Part shown: positions 23,528-34,643 of the stretch, piece after piece
Numbering within the stretch: position 1 is the stretch's first letter
How the letters are laid out: every line of letters begins with the position of its first letter
NCBI GenBank assembly: GCA_963556695.1
Contig: CAUWAG010000012.1
Coordinates: 2,852,001-2,916,000 of the forward strand
Source: Anthostomella pinea
Lineage: Eukaryota > Ascomycota > Sordariomycetes > Xylariales > Xylariaceae
DNA: 64,000 nt
Direction: 5' to 3'
Program-made: the position numbers and the translations under genes
Notes under the pieces: generated by a model
Seen by the model: the letters and a program-made list of their open reading frames with translations, nothing else
Told to the model about the DNA's origin: nothing
Databases searched by the model: none

Positions 23528-24207
23528 AGGCCATTGACTGAATGTAGTGCTGTAATTAACAAGCAAGCTTGAGTAATTGCTTCCATTGAGTGACCATTAT
23601 TTCTGCGTTCGAATGAATAGCGCTGGTGGTAGCGCTTGTCGTCACAATAGGGGTATCATTGATAGACTAATTAGGTAGGTTTCCATGCACCAAGCGCATT
23701 GAACAATCAAGCAAAAACAATGGATTTTGCAAGAGAAAAATCGCTGCGTAGTTACCCAAGGCAGCGATACCCACGCAACTTGCTGTCGCTATAAGCTTCT
23801 TGGAAAGGGGGTAGGCTTGGCTTACCTGAATCTTCTTTTGCTTAAAAAATGCATGGAATGAATGCTAGTAGACAGACAATACGAGCCTGAACGGGTATAA
23901 CGTTACGTAGGCAATTCTGTATAACTGGAGCCTTCACATTTCCCACTGCTATATCGTTCTGTAAGCACGCAAGCAGAGAATCCAAACATTCCGAACAGCT
24001 ACGGCCACCACCCAGACGTCGTCGACACGTTGCCTTGCACAAGAGCCACGTCTTCCTCAGCTACGCCCAAACAGCAGCCGTTCCATCATGGCTTCTTGGC
24101 GCCCGTCTACGGGGTGGTATATTTTGCTCAATGTGTTTGAACTTCTAAAACCGGAAAAGTCATCCTGCGCAGCTTCGGAACTTACTCGGCTCGAGTCTCT
24201 CAGCACT

Positions 24208-24429
24208 CTATAATTCCTTGATGAAAGAAGCTCTCTCCTCTCGGCGTAGCTTGTCTCCTATCTCCACGCGAAGCTCTTCCCGAACTTTATCGTATTGCTC
24301 ATCGCGGAGCTCTTCGCGGACCCTGGGTTTATGTTCGATGCGAAGGGCGTTGCAAAGAGGCTCCTCGTCTAGCTTTTCCTGTTTCTCACAAACAGCAGCC
24401 AGATGGTCCAGGGCAGGAGAGATCTTCAA
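24208..24429 (-). CDS. Short coiled-coil-like ORF below an orphan promoter block
   Basis: This minus-strand open frame ends at 24208 and can be entered from about 24429 (TTG; no ATG at the start, so a 5' exon or fragment status must be assumed). It has a heptad-like, highly charged sequence with repeated REEL units (VREELRDEQYDK, VREELRVEIGDK, LRREERA). It is not homologous to the paralog family, yet lies where the fifth copy should be. It may be a fragment of a larger coiled-coil protein captured by the duplication. Function unknown. Confidence 0.3.
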   Translation of the reverse strand: MKISPALDHLAAVCEKQEKLDEEPLCNALRIEHKPRVREELRDEQYDKVREELRVEIGDKLRREERASFIKEL

Positions 24430-24489
24430 ACCGTCCTTTCTATAGACGCTTCACTCGATGCAAGGGAATCAGTTACTACACCATTTCAT

Positions 24490-24745
24490 GTGATGGTGTG
24501 TCGGATGAATGAGCTTAGTGAAGCTAAGGTAGAAGTGTAAAACTATGCGTTATAGGTAGTGTCGAAAAGCAATGTCTATAGCAAAGTCGGCATGAGATTG
24601 ATATGGGACTAAGTTGTTACGATTAAAGAATAGATGGTTTACATTGAGGTATATTGATGCGGAAAGAGAGTGGCATTCTCCCGGGACTGGGGCAATAACT
24701 TGTCTGGGGTAACTTATGACCTATTGTTATAATGATCAGTAAGTT
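24490..24745 (-). promoter_or_regulatory. Fifth, orphan copy of the array promoter and leader (copy E)
   Basis: About 250 bp resembles the promoter plus 5' leader of member 4 (23290-23527). Shared phrases are GATGAATGAGCTT, GCAATGTCTATAGCAA and CTATTGTTATAATGATCA. An AAGCAAGCTGCTTGGGTAATTGC element follows near 24912. The similarity stops near 24490, and the family coding sequence is missing below it. Confidence 0.65.
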
Positions 24746-25346
24746 ATGGTTGGACCCAAAGTTCGACTGCTGGTAACTCCAGAAATGGGTTTGCTGCTGC
24801 AGGTGAAGAAGAAAGGGAACTATGAAACTAGCTAGGAGACATGATCTGGAATATATAGGGGTTGACCCTGTGGGGCTGTCTAGTGCAGTGACATATTCAC
24901 TGCTGTTGCTTCTATTGTCACAAAGCAAGCTGCTTGGGTAATTGCTTACAATTTGATACACACGGTGTATATGATTGCCGAGATGTAAGGGCTTTCGTCC
25001 AAGCTCTAGGTTGAGGCTCCGTTCAGCGAGCAACGTGAGTATGACATGCAGGCAATGTAATAACACACAAAAGGAAGGCGCGCGGTATGTCATATTCGTG
25101 TCTCGATTTCACATATACTGCTAGCTTGGGCACAACTCTGCGTCTTGAATCTTATACTCCCAGCGCCCGTTCATGTCGATGCATACAGTAAGCCTTGCCG
25201 AAAGACCATCATTCGCCTGGTAATCCACTTCTCTGAGAGACCGGGCCGCTCTATCATAGATCCAAAAGATTTCCTCCGCCACCTTCCTGATCATCGTGCC
25301 ATGGATTTTGGCTTGGCAGCATTGCCTGAGGCTGGTCCCCCTTCTC

Positions 25347-27711
25347 CTAGAAGATGCCCAGTAGATCCTCATTCGTGTCTTTCTTTTGCCCACTGCCCCC
25401 GTGACCGAGTTGGGCTGAAGGTGGAGGTGGCTGACTGCTCGATCCGCCCAGGTCCAGCCCCGCGAATCCACTCATGATGTCGGTGCCACCGGAGCTTGAA
25501 CCATTGTTCTGAGGTGGTGCAGGCGCGTCAAATAGACCCATCATGTCCGCCATTCCGCCCGAAGGGTTAGCTCCACCCGTTGGACTTGCCACGCGGTCCG
25601 GTGTGGCTGATACCGAGTTTGGCTCGTGAGAAGCCGGCGCAGCGCCATCGAAATCGATGTCCAACAGGTTTTCCATGCCCCCCCGCGGAGCTGTACCATT
25701 CTGCCCAGAGGCTGTCGCGATGGAGGCTGCAATAGGGTCCTCGGCTGCATTCTGGCGCTGTTCTTGGATAGCGGCGCGTTGAATTTGGTCGGCACCATAG
25801 CGACCTTTGCCAACAAATGACTCCGGTGGCTTGTGGTAAACGGATGCAAGCGTAGATAACTCGCCGAGAAGCTGCTCTAGCAACGCGGGCGGCAAGCTGG
25901 TCATGGTTGTTGATATGGCCGGCTTTTGTGATAGAATGATGCTCTGTAACCGTCAGTAAATGCAAGATAGGGGTGTTGAGAACATCTTTACCTTTGCAAC
26001 GTCTAAATCCCCGGAGAGAAGACGCCAATAGACATATGCTCGGTCCCGGATGTCAGGATTGTCGTTTTCGGCCGTCGCCGCCTGGAGGACCTTCTGGACC
26101 AGAACCTGTGTATTTCCTGGCTTCTTCAAGAACAACTTGACAACCGCCGTCAAGATCTGCAGTTGTGTCTGTGTGAACTCTTCCATGAAGGTATCCACAA
26201 AGCTTTCTAATATCTCATCGGCATTGTTGATCTTCTCGGCATACTCTCCAACAATCCATATCAACGACCCTTTTGCGTTGGGCTCGTCCAGATCGTCAAT
26301 GTGGTTACATAGTGTGGGGATGACTCCCTCGTAGCCGGGGTATTTCCGCAGTATGTCTTTGATCACAACAACAACCTCCTGGACCACATAGTTGACCTTG
26401 GTGGCGATCAGATCCAGCAGCGCGTTGACGCATTTCTCGCTTGCGCTCTCGATCTTGATGGCGACTTGGCCAATCGCGGTCACGGCTCTCCGGACAAAGT
26501 CCATATCCAATTCTAAGGCATACTCTTTTAGTTCGGCCAGAAGCTGCTCGTAGTTCTTCTCGTTCGCTATTCTGACCATGATCTCGAGCTTTTGGAGCTT
26601 GACGTATGGCGGATCGTTGTATTTGCAGAAGAACACTCTCAGCTCCTTGCTTAGGATATCGGGTTTCGCTTGTAGGAGAAGGTCGATGTTCCGCAGCGCA
26701 ACATATTGGACTTCAGGAGCTGATGCGATGAGGGTCACTATGCTCGTTAGCAACGGCTGGCAGGGTGAGTTGACTGGACGAACCTAGAGGTGGTGCCATC
26801 TTTTTCAGGTACTGCCGCACAGAGTCGGGGTTGATCATCTTCATGTGGATGAAGACAGCCTTTACAGCAGCTAGTACGACACTGGGATTGACATGTTGAA
26901 ACTGAGGCGCCACCCTCTCGCAGATGTGCTCAGACTCTTTGACGTCTTGTGGAGGGTAGTCGGCCAGAGTCGAGAGGATCGTCACCCTTCCCCATTCCGT
27001 ACACTCGTTCAGAGCCATAAGCAGTTTCTTGAGGGTGGCAGGAGATATTACCAATGCTCTTGTCTCGGGAGCCGTCTCGGTTATCTCAGCCAATGCCTGG
27101 ACTGAGTTTGCGACGACCATCGGATTAGGGTCTCCAATCAACTCCTGTAGTATCTCGAGGAAACCATTCTCGATGCACATAGTCGGGCTCAAGTCGAAAA
27201 GCTTCGCGACACATATAGCAGCGGTCTTCCGTACGTAGGGCGATTCGTCTCGTAACGTCTTGCGCAGTGGCTCCTCCATGTAATCCACCATCTTGTCCAC
27301 CCTAATACAGCCCATTGTCCGGATCGCAAGTGCTCGTATGAGGGGATTCGGATCTTCAGAGTCCTGGGCGAATGTGTTGACGGCGAGGATACAGAGATCG
27401 GGATGCGACTTGGCATAGTTCCTAAGCCTTGGGTAAGCCTACGTGCAGCGGGAGAATATCTTGGATAATCAATCGACTCACATCAGATATAGATAGACCA
27501 GCTTCTTTTGATCCAAGTCCGACGTCGCAATATTCTTCAGCACGTCCGGGAACAGCGCCGACACATCCTTGCCCAACGTCATAGCCATGATGGTCTTCTG
27601 AATGGACTCTTTCCGCTCCCAGGCATATTGAGACACCAGCCCAGCTCGCAACTCGAACGTCTCACCCTTCCTAGGTGCGGCGAACGCCGCACGAACGCGA
27701 TTGACGGCCAT
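25347..27711 (-). CDS. apl2: AP-1 complex subunit beta (beta-adaptin)
   Basis: Exons near 27711-27482, 27421 to about 26785, about 26740-25993 and about 25940-25347. The first intron (27481-27422, 60 bp) joins LVYLYLM to NYAKSHPDL. The N-terminal ARM/HEAT trunk is conserved throughout: [74 protein letters not shown] and [13 protein letters not shown]. After a hinge rich in Gly, Ser and Ala ([14 protein letters not shown] contains a clathrin-box-like LLDIDF), it ends DLLGIF. There is no beta-ear appendage domain, as in other fungal AP-1 beta chains. AP-1 sorts cargo with clathrin at the trans-Golgi and endosomes. Confidence 0.93.
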
Positions 27712-28427
27712 CGCGTGTGTCTCTGTGTCTTATAGAGGGATAGACATAGAAGGAGGGAAAGAAAGTCGTCGAGGAGCAGCGGCGGTCAGAATGGTGAACT
27801 GGAGGTGGAGGGAGTCGGGGGCCCTTGCAGGGCTATTGTGTTTGCATCCGATAGGTCCTTCGCTGATTTGTTGGTCACTTTGCTCGTGTGCGTGCTTCGT
27901 CTTGTACTTCGTTTTCGAGGAGCGCAGAGGGTCTGTTGTGTCGCCAAGACGAGGGTGTGGTTGGTGACTGTGGAAAGAATGCTTGCTGGCCTTCATTCAT
28001 TCACCAAGCGTCGACCGCCAAGCAAGCGCGAGCCCGCCCTTCTTGGAATTTCAGCCTGGTGCAGTCAGGGGGCGGTGGGGTGCCTCTTCCCCATAAACGA
28101 ATATAGCCGGCTAACTGCATACGCCAATAGACGCACTTGATGATTGTGGGTCATGGACACTGACCCTTAGAACGCTTGGCCCGAGCGCCTCAAGCTTCAT
28201 CTCAGGAGGTTGCAAGTTGCGTCCACGAACCACCACTTCACATTGAACCAGAGCATTGCGGATTACCACCGGTATCACCGCTACCTAGTCGTCATCAAAG
28301 TCCCTCGTTACTCCGCACTACACTCCACAAGGCAGCAATCGAAGGCTTCACAGACTCGACTCAAGCAGCGAAACTCCCCAATATACCACCGAAACATATC
28401 TCATTATATTCGCCTAGGCGAGAGCAC

Positions 28428-28730
28428 ATGGTACGCAACACTATCGGCATACCGCAGGTCAACTTCAGAGACAGCTACTCACAAGTCAAGCAGGCCAGCT
28501 TCCCAAACCTGAGACGCCTGTTCATCGAGGCGAGGTCGGATGACGAGGAGAGGGAGGTTTCACGGCGTGCTGTAAGATCACCTTCATACATGCATGATGC
28601 AATCAGTTGCTGGGTATCATGACATTCAGACTATCCGACTAACATGGCCTAGTTCTACAATGCTGTGTTGTTTTTCGGCTCGGTAGCCGTCTTCGGCCTT
28701 GTAGCTCAGAGGTTGAATGCGAACAGATAA
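28428..28730 (+). CDS. Small single-span membrane protein, 73 residues
   Basis: ATG at 28428 opens the frame; 48 codons reach a GTAAGA donor at 28572. An 81-bp intron with CTAAC branch and CCTAG acceptor leads to exon 2 (28653-28730). The product has a hydrophilic N-domain with DDEEREVSRRA, then a C-terminal hydrophobic segment AVLFFGSVAVFGLVA ending QRLNANR. Tail-anchored topology is likely, possibly in mitochondria, given the small size and short basic tail; this is inference. The open frame runs 84 codons further upstream but has no ATG. The family is not recognised. Confidence 0.55.
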
Positions 28731-29002
28731 TTCAATGCGAAAGCTCCTGCCCTCTCGCATATAGAAACCTCGAATCAAAAGTCGTAACATACAATCCCAG
28801 ACGGGTTCTCTCCAGTGTCGTCGGGGTTCCCACCAGGACTGTGGCCGCTGTAATGGTTGCGGCATCGAACCCAGAAGGCTACCGGCGTTGTTAGCATCCA
28901 TCTTGACGAGGCGCCGGCGAGGGTGACCTTTGTGATGATGCTTTTCTGTGGTCAGCAGGCTGACTTGTTGCCAAGAAATACTGAAAAAGCAGGCCTGGCA
29001 AT

Positions 29003-30739
29003 TCAGTCAGACTCGCTGTCATCCCCGAGAAACGCTAAGTCTGCCATCCGCTTCGACAGTCGCGGGTTGGCCTTGACATCAGGCTTCTCATCCTCTTCGT
29101 CCTTCGCATCGTTATCCTCGTCGTCCTCATCAGATTCTTCCTTCATTGTCTTCTTCGACGCTTGACTGCGAGACGCTCGACCACTGTGGCCTTCGCGTCC
29201 CCAAAGGCCGTCCATCTCGGTGACAGCCTCCAGTTCGCCCAAGAGTTCTCTCTTCTCCTTGATCTCCCTTGCCTTGGCTTCCGAGAAACGACCGTCCATG
29301 CCCACGGCGCTTAGCATGCCCTTGAGATGCCTAATCTTGGCGCGAGTGTCCGAGCCGTACTGCTTGAGCTCGAACGCCCAGATCTTTCGCACTCCGCACT
29401 TGAGCAGATAACCCTGGAGCTTCTTTATCTCGGCCTCATCTCCCGAAAGCTCTTTTGCGGCAGACGCCTTGGGCTTGGAGGATCCATTCGCCTTTGATTC
29501 CTTGGACTTGGACTTGCGCTTCTTGGGGGGCGGCTCATCCAGAACTGATGACAGTTCCGAGCCCGAGTCGTATGCTTTCTTGGGCTTCTTCTCCTCGTCT
29601 TCGGGCTTGATCTCGCTGGTGTCTTTGTCAAACTCCTCGTGCTTGGCTGCCTTTGATCCCCTGGGCTTGGACTCTGAGCTGGATTCGTCGTCCACCTCTG
29701 CTTTGTGCTCGTCGTCCTCGTCATGCTCGATGGATACCACCTTCGTCTCTTCACCTGAATTGTCCTCATCATCGGACTCGACTTTGGTGCGTTTTGTATC
29801 GCGCTTTTTCGCAGGGCCAGCCCGCTTGCGCTTCTGACCTGACGGAGAATCTTGGACGTCGCTTTCCTCTTTCTCGTCATCAGAGTCTGCCTTCTTGGAT
29901 TTGCGACGAGGTGCGGGCTTCTTGGCGGTGTTCTTCTTCTTGGGCTCTTCCTTGATATCATCGAGGTCGCTCAGCTCGGATTCGGTCTCTTCTTTCTCGG
30001 ACTTGCGTCGAGGTGCGGGCTTCTTGACGATGTTCTTCTTCTTCTTGGGCTCGTCCTCGAAATCTTCGAGGTCGCTCAGCTCGGATTCGGTCTCTTCTTT
30101 CTTGGACATGCGTCGCGGCGCTGCCTTCTTGGGTTTGGCCGTCTTCTGCTTGGACTTCTTGGGTTCGTCTTCAGACACATCCAGGTCACTAAGCTCGGAT
30201 TCTGAGTCTTCCTTCTTGGGAGCATTCTTTCTGGTGTTGTTCTTCTTTCTCTTCTTCGGCGGCTCGTCAAATTCGCTGAGGTCGCTCAGGGCAGACTCGG
30301 ACTCCTCCTTCTTGGACTTGGCTTTCTTGGCGGCGGCGGCGTTGGTTGCCTTCTTCTGTCGCTTCGGTGCAGGGGACGGTTCTTCGCTGGATTGACGTTT
30401 GACTCCGCTCTTGGATTCTTCCTCGACTTTGGTTACAGGTACGGGCGCAGAAGGTTCAGAATCATTGCCCAGGAGCTTGTCCTACATGTCGCTATTAGCA
30501 ATTGTCGTGTGGGGAGGGGTAGATCATTTGCGAAAGCATACGGCCAGTTCCTTGATAATTGTCTTGCTACGCGACTTCCATTCTGGAGCCGTGAAAAAGC
30601 CCTGCTCAAGGTCGTACTTCTTCTCGACGCGTTGGCGGACAATGTTGACGGTCAACCCATCCCCGGATGGATTGTCGCTGATGATGTCGCGAACAGCGTC
30701 GGTGAGCTCCTTCTCGAGCACTTTGGCGGAGGGCGCCAT
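29003..30739 (-). CDS. HIRIP3-like histone chaperone with charged tandem repeats
   Basis: Two exons; a short intron near 30541-30484 (GTATGC..GTAG) joins IIKELA to DKLLG. The N-terminus (MAPSAKVLEKELTDAVRDII, then VEKKYDLEQGFF) looks like a DEK-C/HIRIP3-type helical domain. The C-terminal block (EIKKLQGYLLKCGVRKIW, then HLKGMLSAVGMDGRFSEAKA) matches the conserved HIRIP3 region near its H2A-H2B-binding CHZ motif. Between lie about four units of ESELSDL plus DEPKKK plus KKPAPRRKS, mixing CK2-type acidic serine sites and basic patches. The product is about 560 residues and probably nuclear. Human HIRIP3 is an H2A chaperone; equivalence here is inferred from domain order. Confidence 0.7.
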
Positions 30740-31159
30740 TGCAAGAGGCGATTGGGAGGGTTCGGTAACACTTGATACTAGATAATCGAGAGGTGGCGAG
30801 GGAGTGTACTGATTGCGCCGTTCAGGTGAATCTGTCACGTCCAAAATGGGATTGTTACAGGGTGACGGCGCGTCTCTCGATCTGCAAACAGGGCCGTCGC
30901 GTTGAGAACGACCCGCCTGGAGGGACAAATGGAATTGAGGAGTGGGGAAGAAACGCGGCTCAAGGATGAAAGCGATGCGCCGCTGCACGGGCCCTCCATT
31001 TTGTCTGGGGTGGTACGGATACCCGGGCACGGACCATCTCTGGCGTAGCTGCTACAGGTCACTGATGGCAGTTGACAAGCAGCTGTCACTTGGCAGCCAT
31101 TTCGCTCCCGTCACGCGTCGGTCTCACATTGCGTTTATGCTTTCCTGTGCTTTAAGCTA

Positions 31160-31372
31160 CACTCAGCCCTTATAAGTCTCTATACGCGCATCTTGCCAAG
31201 TTTCTAGCAAACTAGTAAGATAATTGAAAAAACTGAAATAAGCACCCTGGAATAAGCGTTAAGAATGGCTAATAAAGATCTAATTGCTTATTCCGGTATG
31301 CTTATTCTAATTTGATGTATTTACCGTAATTTACTGGAAGGGTCGTGTACGGAGACTTATAAGGGCTCAGTG
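31160..31372. mobile_element. 213-bp MITE with TA target duplication
   Basis: The left end CACTCAGCCCTTATAAGTCT and the right end (reverse complement CACTGAGCCCTTATAAGTCT) form imperfect terminal inverted repeats of about 30 bp, each flanked by TA. No coding capacity. TA duplication and TIRs fit the Tc1/mariner superfamily. The same terminal family occurs at 35491-35676 and 43912/50620. Confidence 0.8.
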
Positions 31373-31677
31373 TACTTAGTAGGTATGTGCCATGACGAAT
31401 GGCACAAATACCAAGCGAACCATTTATCATCATTTGGTGAGTTGGATTTCTCCTCTAGACGGGCTTACAGGTATTTACACTCAGGTCTCCAGACTCCGCA
31501 TAAGAACCACCTCGATGCCGGTAAAGGCCACTGCCTCGAGAGTCTCTATATAGTCTAGACAGATGCTCTATGTGTGTCAATGGTATATACCCCTCCCGTA
31601 ACGCCATGCCTAACCTTGAATGAAAGGTCGAACCTAATGAATGCAAACCAGTGTGCCTGCGATCCACCCCTCTTCAG

Positions 31678-32839
31678 CTAGAAGTTCGGCTCATCCAAGA
31701 ACTTTGCCGCCGCGATGATCTTGTTTGTGACATCTTCGAGCTGTTACCACATCATTAGCATATCCTGATATCGAAAAGGAAGGTGGACATCATAACTTAC
31801 GTGCTCAGTCTTAAAGATCGAGAAGTGATGCCCTTCAATATCAACCACCTTCTTGATGAAGCCGCCCCGGGCCTCGGAATACTCGTCCCACCCCAGCATC
31901 TTGAAGTCACGCGTATAATCCACGAAGCTCTTCTTGACAACGGGCCCCCTTTCCCCTTCCTCCTGCTTCTTGTCAACCACCCCAGCCCCGACCTCACTCC
32001 CCCCTTTCCGCTCCTCCTCTGCCTCAACAACCAGCTCCTTAGCGCGCAGCAGCACCGTAGGCGGGACCTCGCCCTCGCGCCCGGGCCAGTCCGGCATCTC
32101 CCAGCGGCCGACCATCAAGCGCGCATGCGTCATGTTGAGGTCGACCTTCTCGCGGAGCTTCATGGCCTTCAGTTCCTCGGCCGTCTTGACAATCGGCTGC
32201 GCCGACGGCGACGGCATGGCGTTGCCCCGCAGCTCGCCCAGCCGCTTCGGGTACACGCTGTCGATGAAGATCATGCCGATCACGGTGAAGCGCGGTTTGC
32301 TGGTGGTGGTGGGAGGAGGGCGGTTGGCGAGCTGCCAGGCCATTTCTAGGGCTAGCATGCCGCCTAGGGACCAGCCTGGATGGAGTTGTTAGCAAGGCGG
32401 TGTTGGATGAAGTTGAATTATGCGACGGTCGTCTCGTGATGATCGTCGCGGGCCACTCCGTTACTGATCCCGAAGTGCACCCTCAAAACCCACAACAGCA
32501 ACTCCAACAAGTCCCAAGAAACCCAAGCCGAAAAAAAAGGAAAAGAAAAGGAAATAACCACATACCCCCCAATAGTATCTCCCCGCCCTCCGGCAACACG
32601 CCCCCGATCAGCTCGATGTAGTGGGCCGCCATCTGCGGGATGCCGCCCTCCCAATAGCCGCCCTCGTCGAGGCGCGCATTATAAATAGCCCACACGGGTC
32701 GGTCCATCGGGTCCAGCAAGTGGTAGCTGAAGGTGGTGCCGCCGCCGTCGTGCAGCAGGACCAGCGGAGCACGCGGCCGCGCCAGCGTGTGGTTGTGGTC
32801 ATCGGGGCCCTCATAGATGAGGGAGGGGTTGTCTAGCAT
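31678..32839 (-). CDS. Stand-alone alpha/beta-hydrolase thioesterase (PKS/NRPS TE type)
   Basis: ATG at 32839 (MLDNPSLIYEGPD). Three exons: the first to about 32563 (LVLLHDGGGTTFSYHLLDP), the second opening with the nucleophile elbow GWSLGGMLALE near 32375, and the last encoding LEDVTNKIIAAAKFLDEPNF to TAG at 31680. Catalytic Ser (GWSLGG) and His (IEGHHFSIF) are plain; IFIDSVYPKRLGE may provide the acid. The fold matches type I thioesterase domains that release polyketide or peptide chains, here as a free enzyme of about 330 residues. The SDR and Zn2Cys6 regulator follow on the right, but no synthase lies in the window, so a biosynthetic link is only suggested. Confidence 0.8.
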
Positions 32840-32844
32840 CTTTG

Positions 32845-32925
32845 CTGTGTGATGTGGTGTGGTGGTGTGGTGGTGTGCGTGTGGTGTGCGTGTGGTGTTT
32901 GTGGTGTGGTGTGCTGGAAGTTGCG
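32845..32925. repeat. GTGGTGTG-rich simple repeat
   Basis: An irregular run of GTGGTGTG/GTGCGTGTG units immediately upstream of the thioesterase start codon, in its 5' leader or promoter. Read on the coding strand it is CACCACAC-rich. Confidence 0.75.
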
Positions 32926-33797
32926 TCGACGGTGTGGTGAATGTACAATCTTGAACTGTGAGACGTGATGAGATGAGGCAAGGCGAGGCGAGACCGCGGA
33001 TGAGCAAGCGATGCGCCCAATTCCGTGACGGCGGTACCGGCAGCCTAACCTAGACACGTCCCACTGCGTTGCGCATGAATATCCCCCCTTGCCAATTGCC
33101 AATCGGCCCTGAAAATCAATGCTCTGACGATGTCGCTGAGATAACTTGGCTGAGAGCAAGGCAAGAAATCAGCGAGTCCGAGGTCGTAGTAAGCATGCAG
33201 CTAATCTTGGTGAGTGAGGTGCTGCGATACTGTAGATAAGTGGTGCGACCCGACAGCCCGACCGCAGTAGATTCCCGAATGCCGTGTGCCCGAAGCATTC
33301 GGCGCGGTCGCATGCACGGACTCGACGGATAGGTACCTTGACGCACCTGAAGACCGAGTCCAGTTGTAACTTGTATCACTTCGCTCTTCGTTCAGATATC
33401 GTTATTGTATGAGGTGATGGTTTTCTTTGGTGTCGAAGTGAGTTCGGAGTGTTGTAGTGGGAGTTTTGGGAACGGAACGCCTGGCGCGAAAATCTTACCA
33501 GAACCAACAACCGGCTCTGCACTCACACAACACGCTCGATATCACAATGCTCATGTCATCACATGTTTCTCATTGTCTACTATCAGCCACAGCTAGCTAC
33601 TCCATTTTGTAGCCCAGCAGAGTATGTGATCATCATCGTCGTGAATAACATGGTAATCGTCGGCATCGTTCACATTGGACAAGTATCCACTCATCATCCA
33701 TTCTTCCATTTGCTCATAACTCCAGCTCCTCGAAATCCGCTGGCGTAAGCAGCCGATTGTCTAAGACCCTGCCCATGTGCGTCTTACCGATGATGTC

Positions 33798-34643
33798 TCA
33801 CTTGAGGTACTTCGCCAAGGCGCCTTTCACTGCAACCTGTCCCTCCTCAAACAGCTTCTGCCTCTCAGCCTCAAAACCCCCATCCGCGAGCCAAACATCA
33901 GCATGTCCGATGGCGAACTGGTCATTCCCCTTCTCCAACCCCTTATACATGGCATCAATGTAAGCCGGAAGCGGCATGCCGATCTCGCCCCCATTGACCA
34001 TGTCCGGCTGGTGTCTCGTATCGTGCAGCTCCGTCTGCACCGCCGGCGGGAACACCTCCACGACCCGCACGCTATCGCCATTGTCCCGGAGCTGCTGCCG
34101 CAGGTTCGTGATCCACGAGTGCAGCGCCGCCTTGCTGGCGTTGTAACCCGGCGTCCGCACGAGCGTCGGCACCAGAGCGAGCGACGCGCTCACGAACACG
34201 AGGTGCGTTTGTGTTTGTTTGCCTAGTGCCTGCAGGTGCGGCAGCAGCGCCGTAACCAGGTGCACGTAGGCCGTGTAGTTGGTAAGCAGCTCCTTGCCGA
34301 AGGCGTCCAGGTCGACGGTCGCGGGGCGCGAGAAGTCGAACGGCCGCTGTATGCCGGCGTTGAGGATCACGCTGTCGAGGTCTGGGTGGGCTTGCGTGAC
34401 GGAGGCGGCGAAGGAGGGAATTGCGCTGAGGTTTGTGATGTCGAGGGCAATTGAGTTGACAGTGGCGCTGGGGCTGGGGCTGGTTGTGCTGTTCGAGTGT
34501 TTCGAGACGTAGGCGTCGAGGCGCTCTTGTCGGCGGCCGGTGACTATCACGGAGGTACCGCCATCGAGGAGCTTGGTGGCGAGGGCTTCGCCTATGCCGG
34601 AGGTGGCGCCGATGATGAGGACTTTCTTGTATAGGGGTGCCAT
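33798..34643 (-). CDS. Short-chain dehydrogenase/reductase (SDR)
   Basis: Single exon, 281 residues from ATG 34643. The Rossmann glycine motif GATSGIGEALA lies near residues 12-22, followed by TGRRQERL after beta2 (NADP-preferring Arg pair), DITN, then NAG in VILNAGIQ, FVSASLALVP with the catalytic Ser, and YNASKAALHSW with the YxxxK pair. Upstream Asn is in LLTNYTAYVHL. It is a classical, cytosolic SDR; the C-terminus is similar to DltE/oxidoreductases with unknown substrate. All catalytic residues are present. The neighbouring thioesterase and regulator could make it part of a small metabolic locus, which is unproven. Confidence 0.9.
   Translation of the reverse strand: MAPLYKKVLIIGATSGIGEALATKLLDGGTSVIVTGRRQERLDAYVSKHSNSTTSPSPSATVNSIALDITNLSAIPSFAASVTQAHPDLDSVILNAGIQRPFDFSRPATVDLDAFGKELLTNYTAYVHLVTALLPHLQALGKQTQTHLVFVSASLALVPTLVRTPGYNASKAALHSWITNLRQQLRDNGDSVRVVEVFPPAVQTELHDTRHQPDMVNGGEIGMPLPAYIDAMYKGLEKGNDQFAIGHADVWLADGGFEAERQKLFEEGQVAVKGALAKYLK

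Noticed and set aside
28176..28427. 84-codon extension of the small membrane protein
   Set aside because: The frame opens on TTG with no ATG before 28428.
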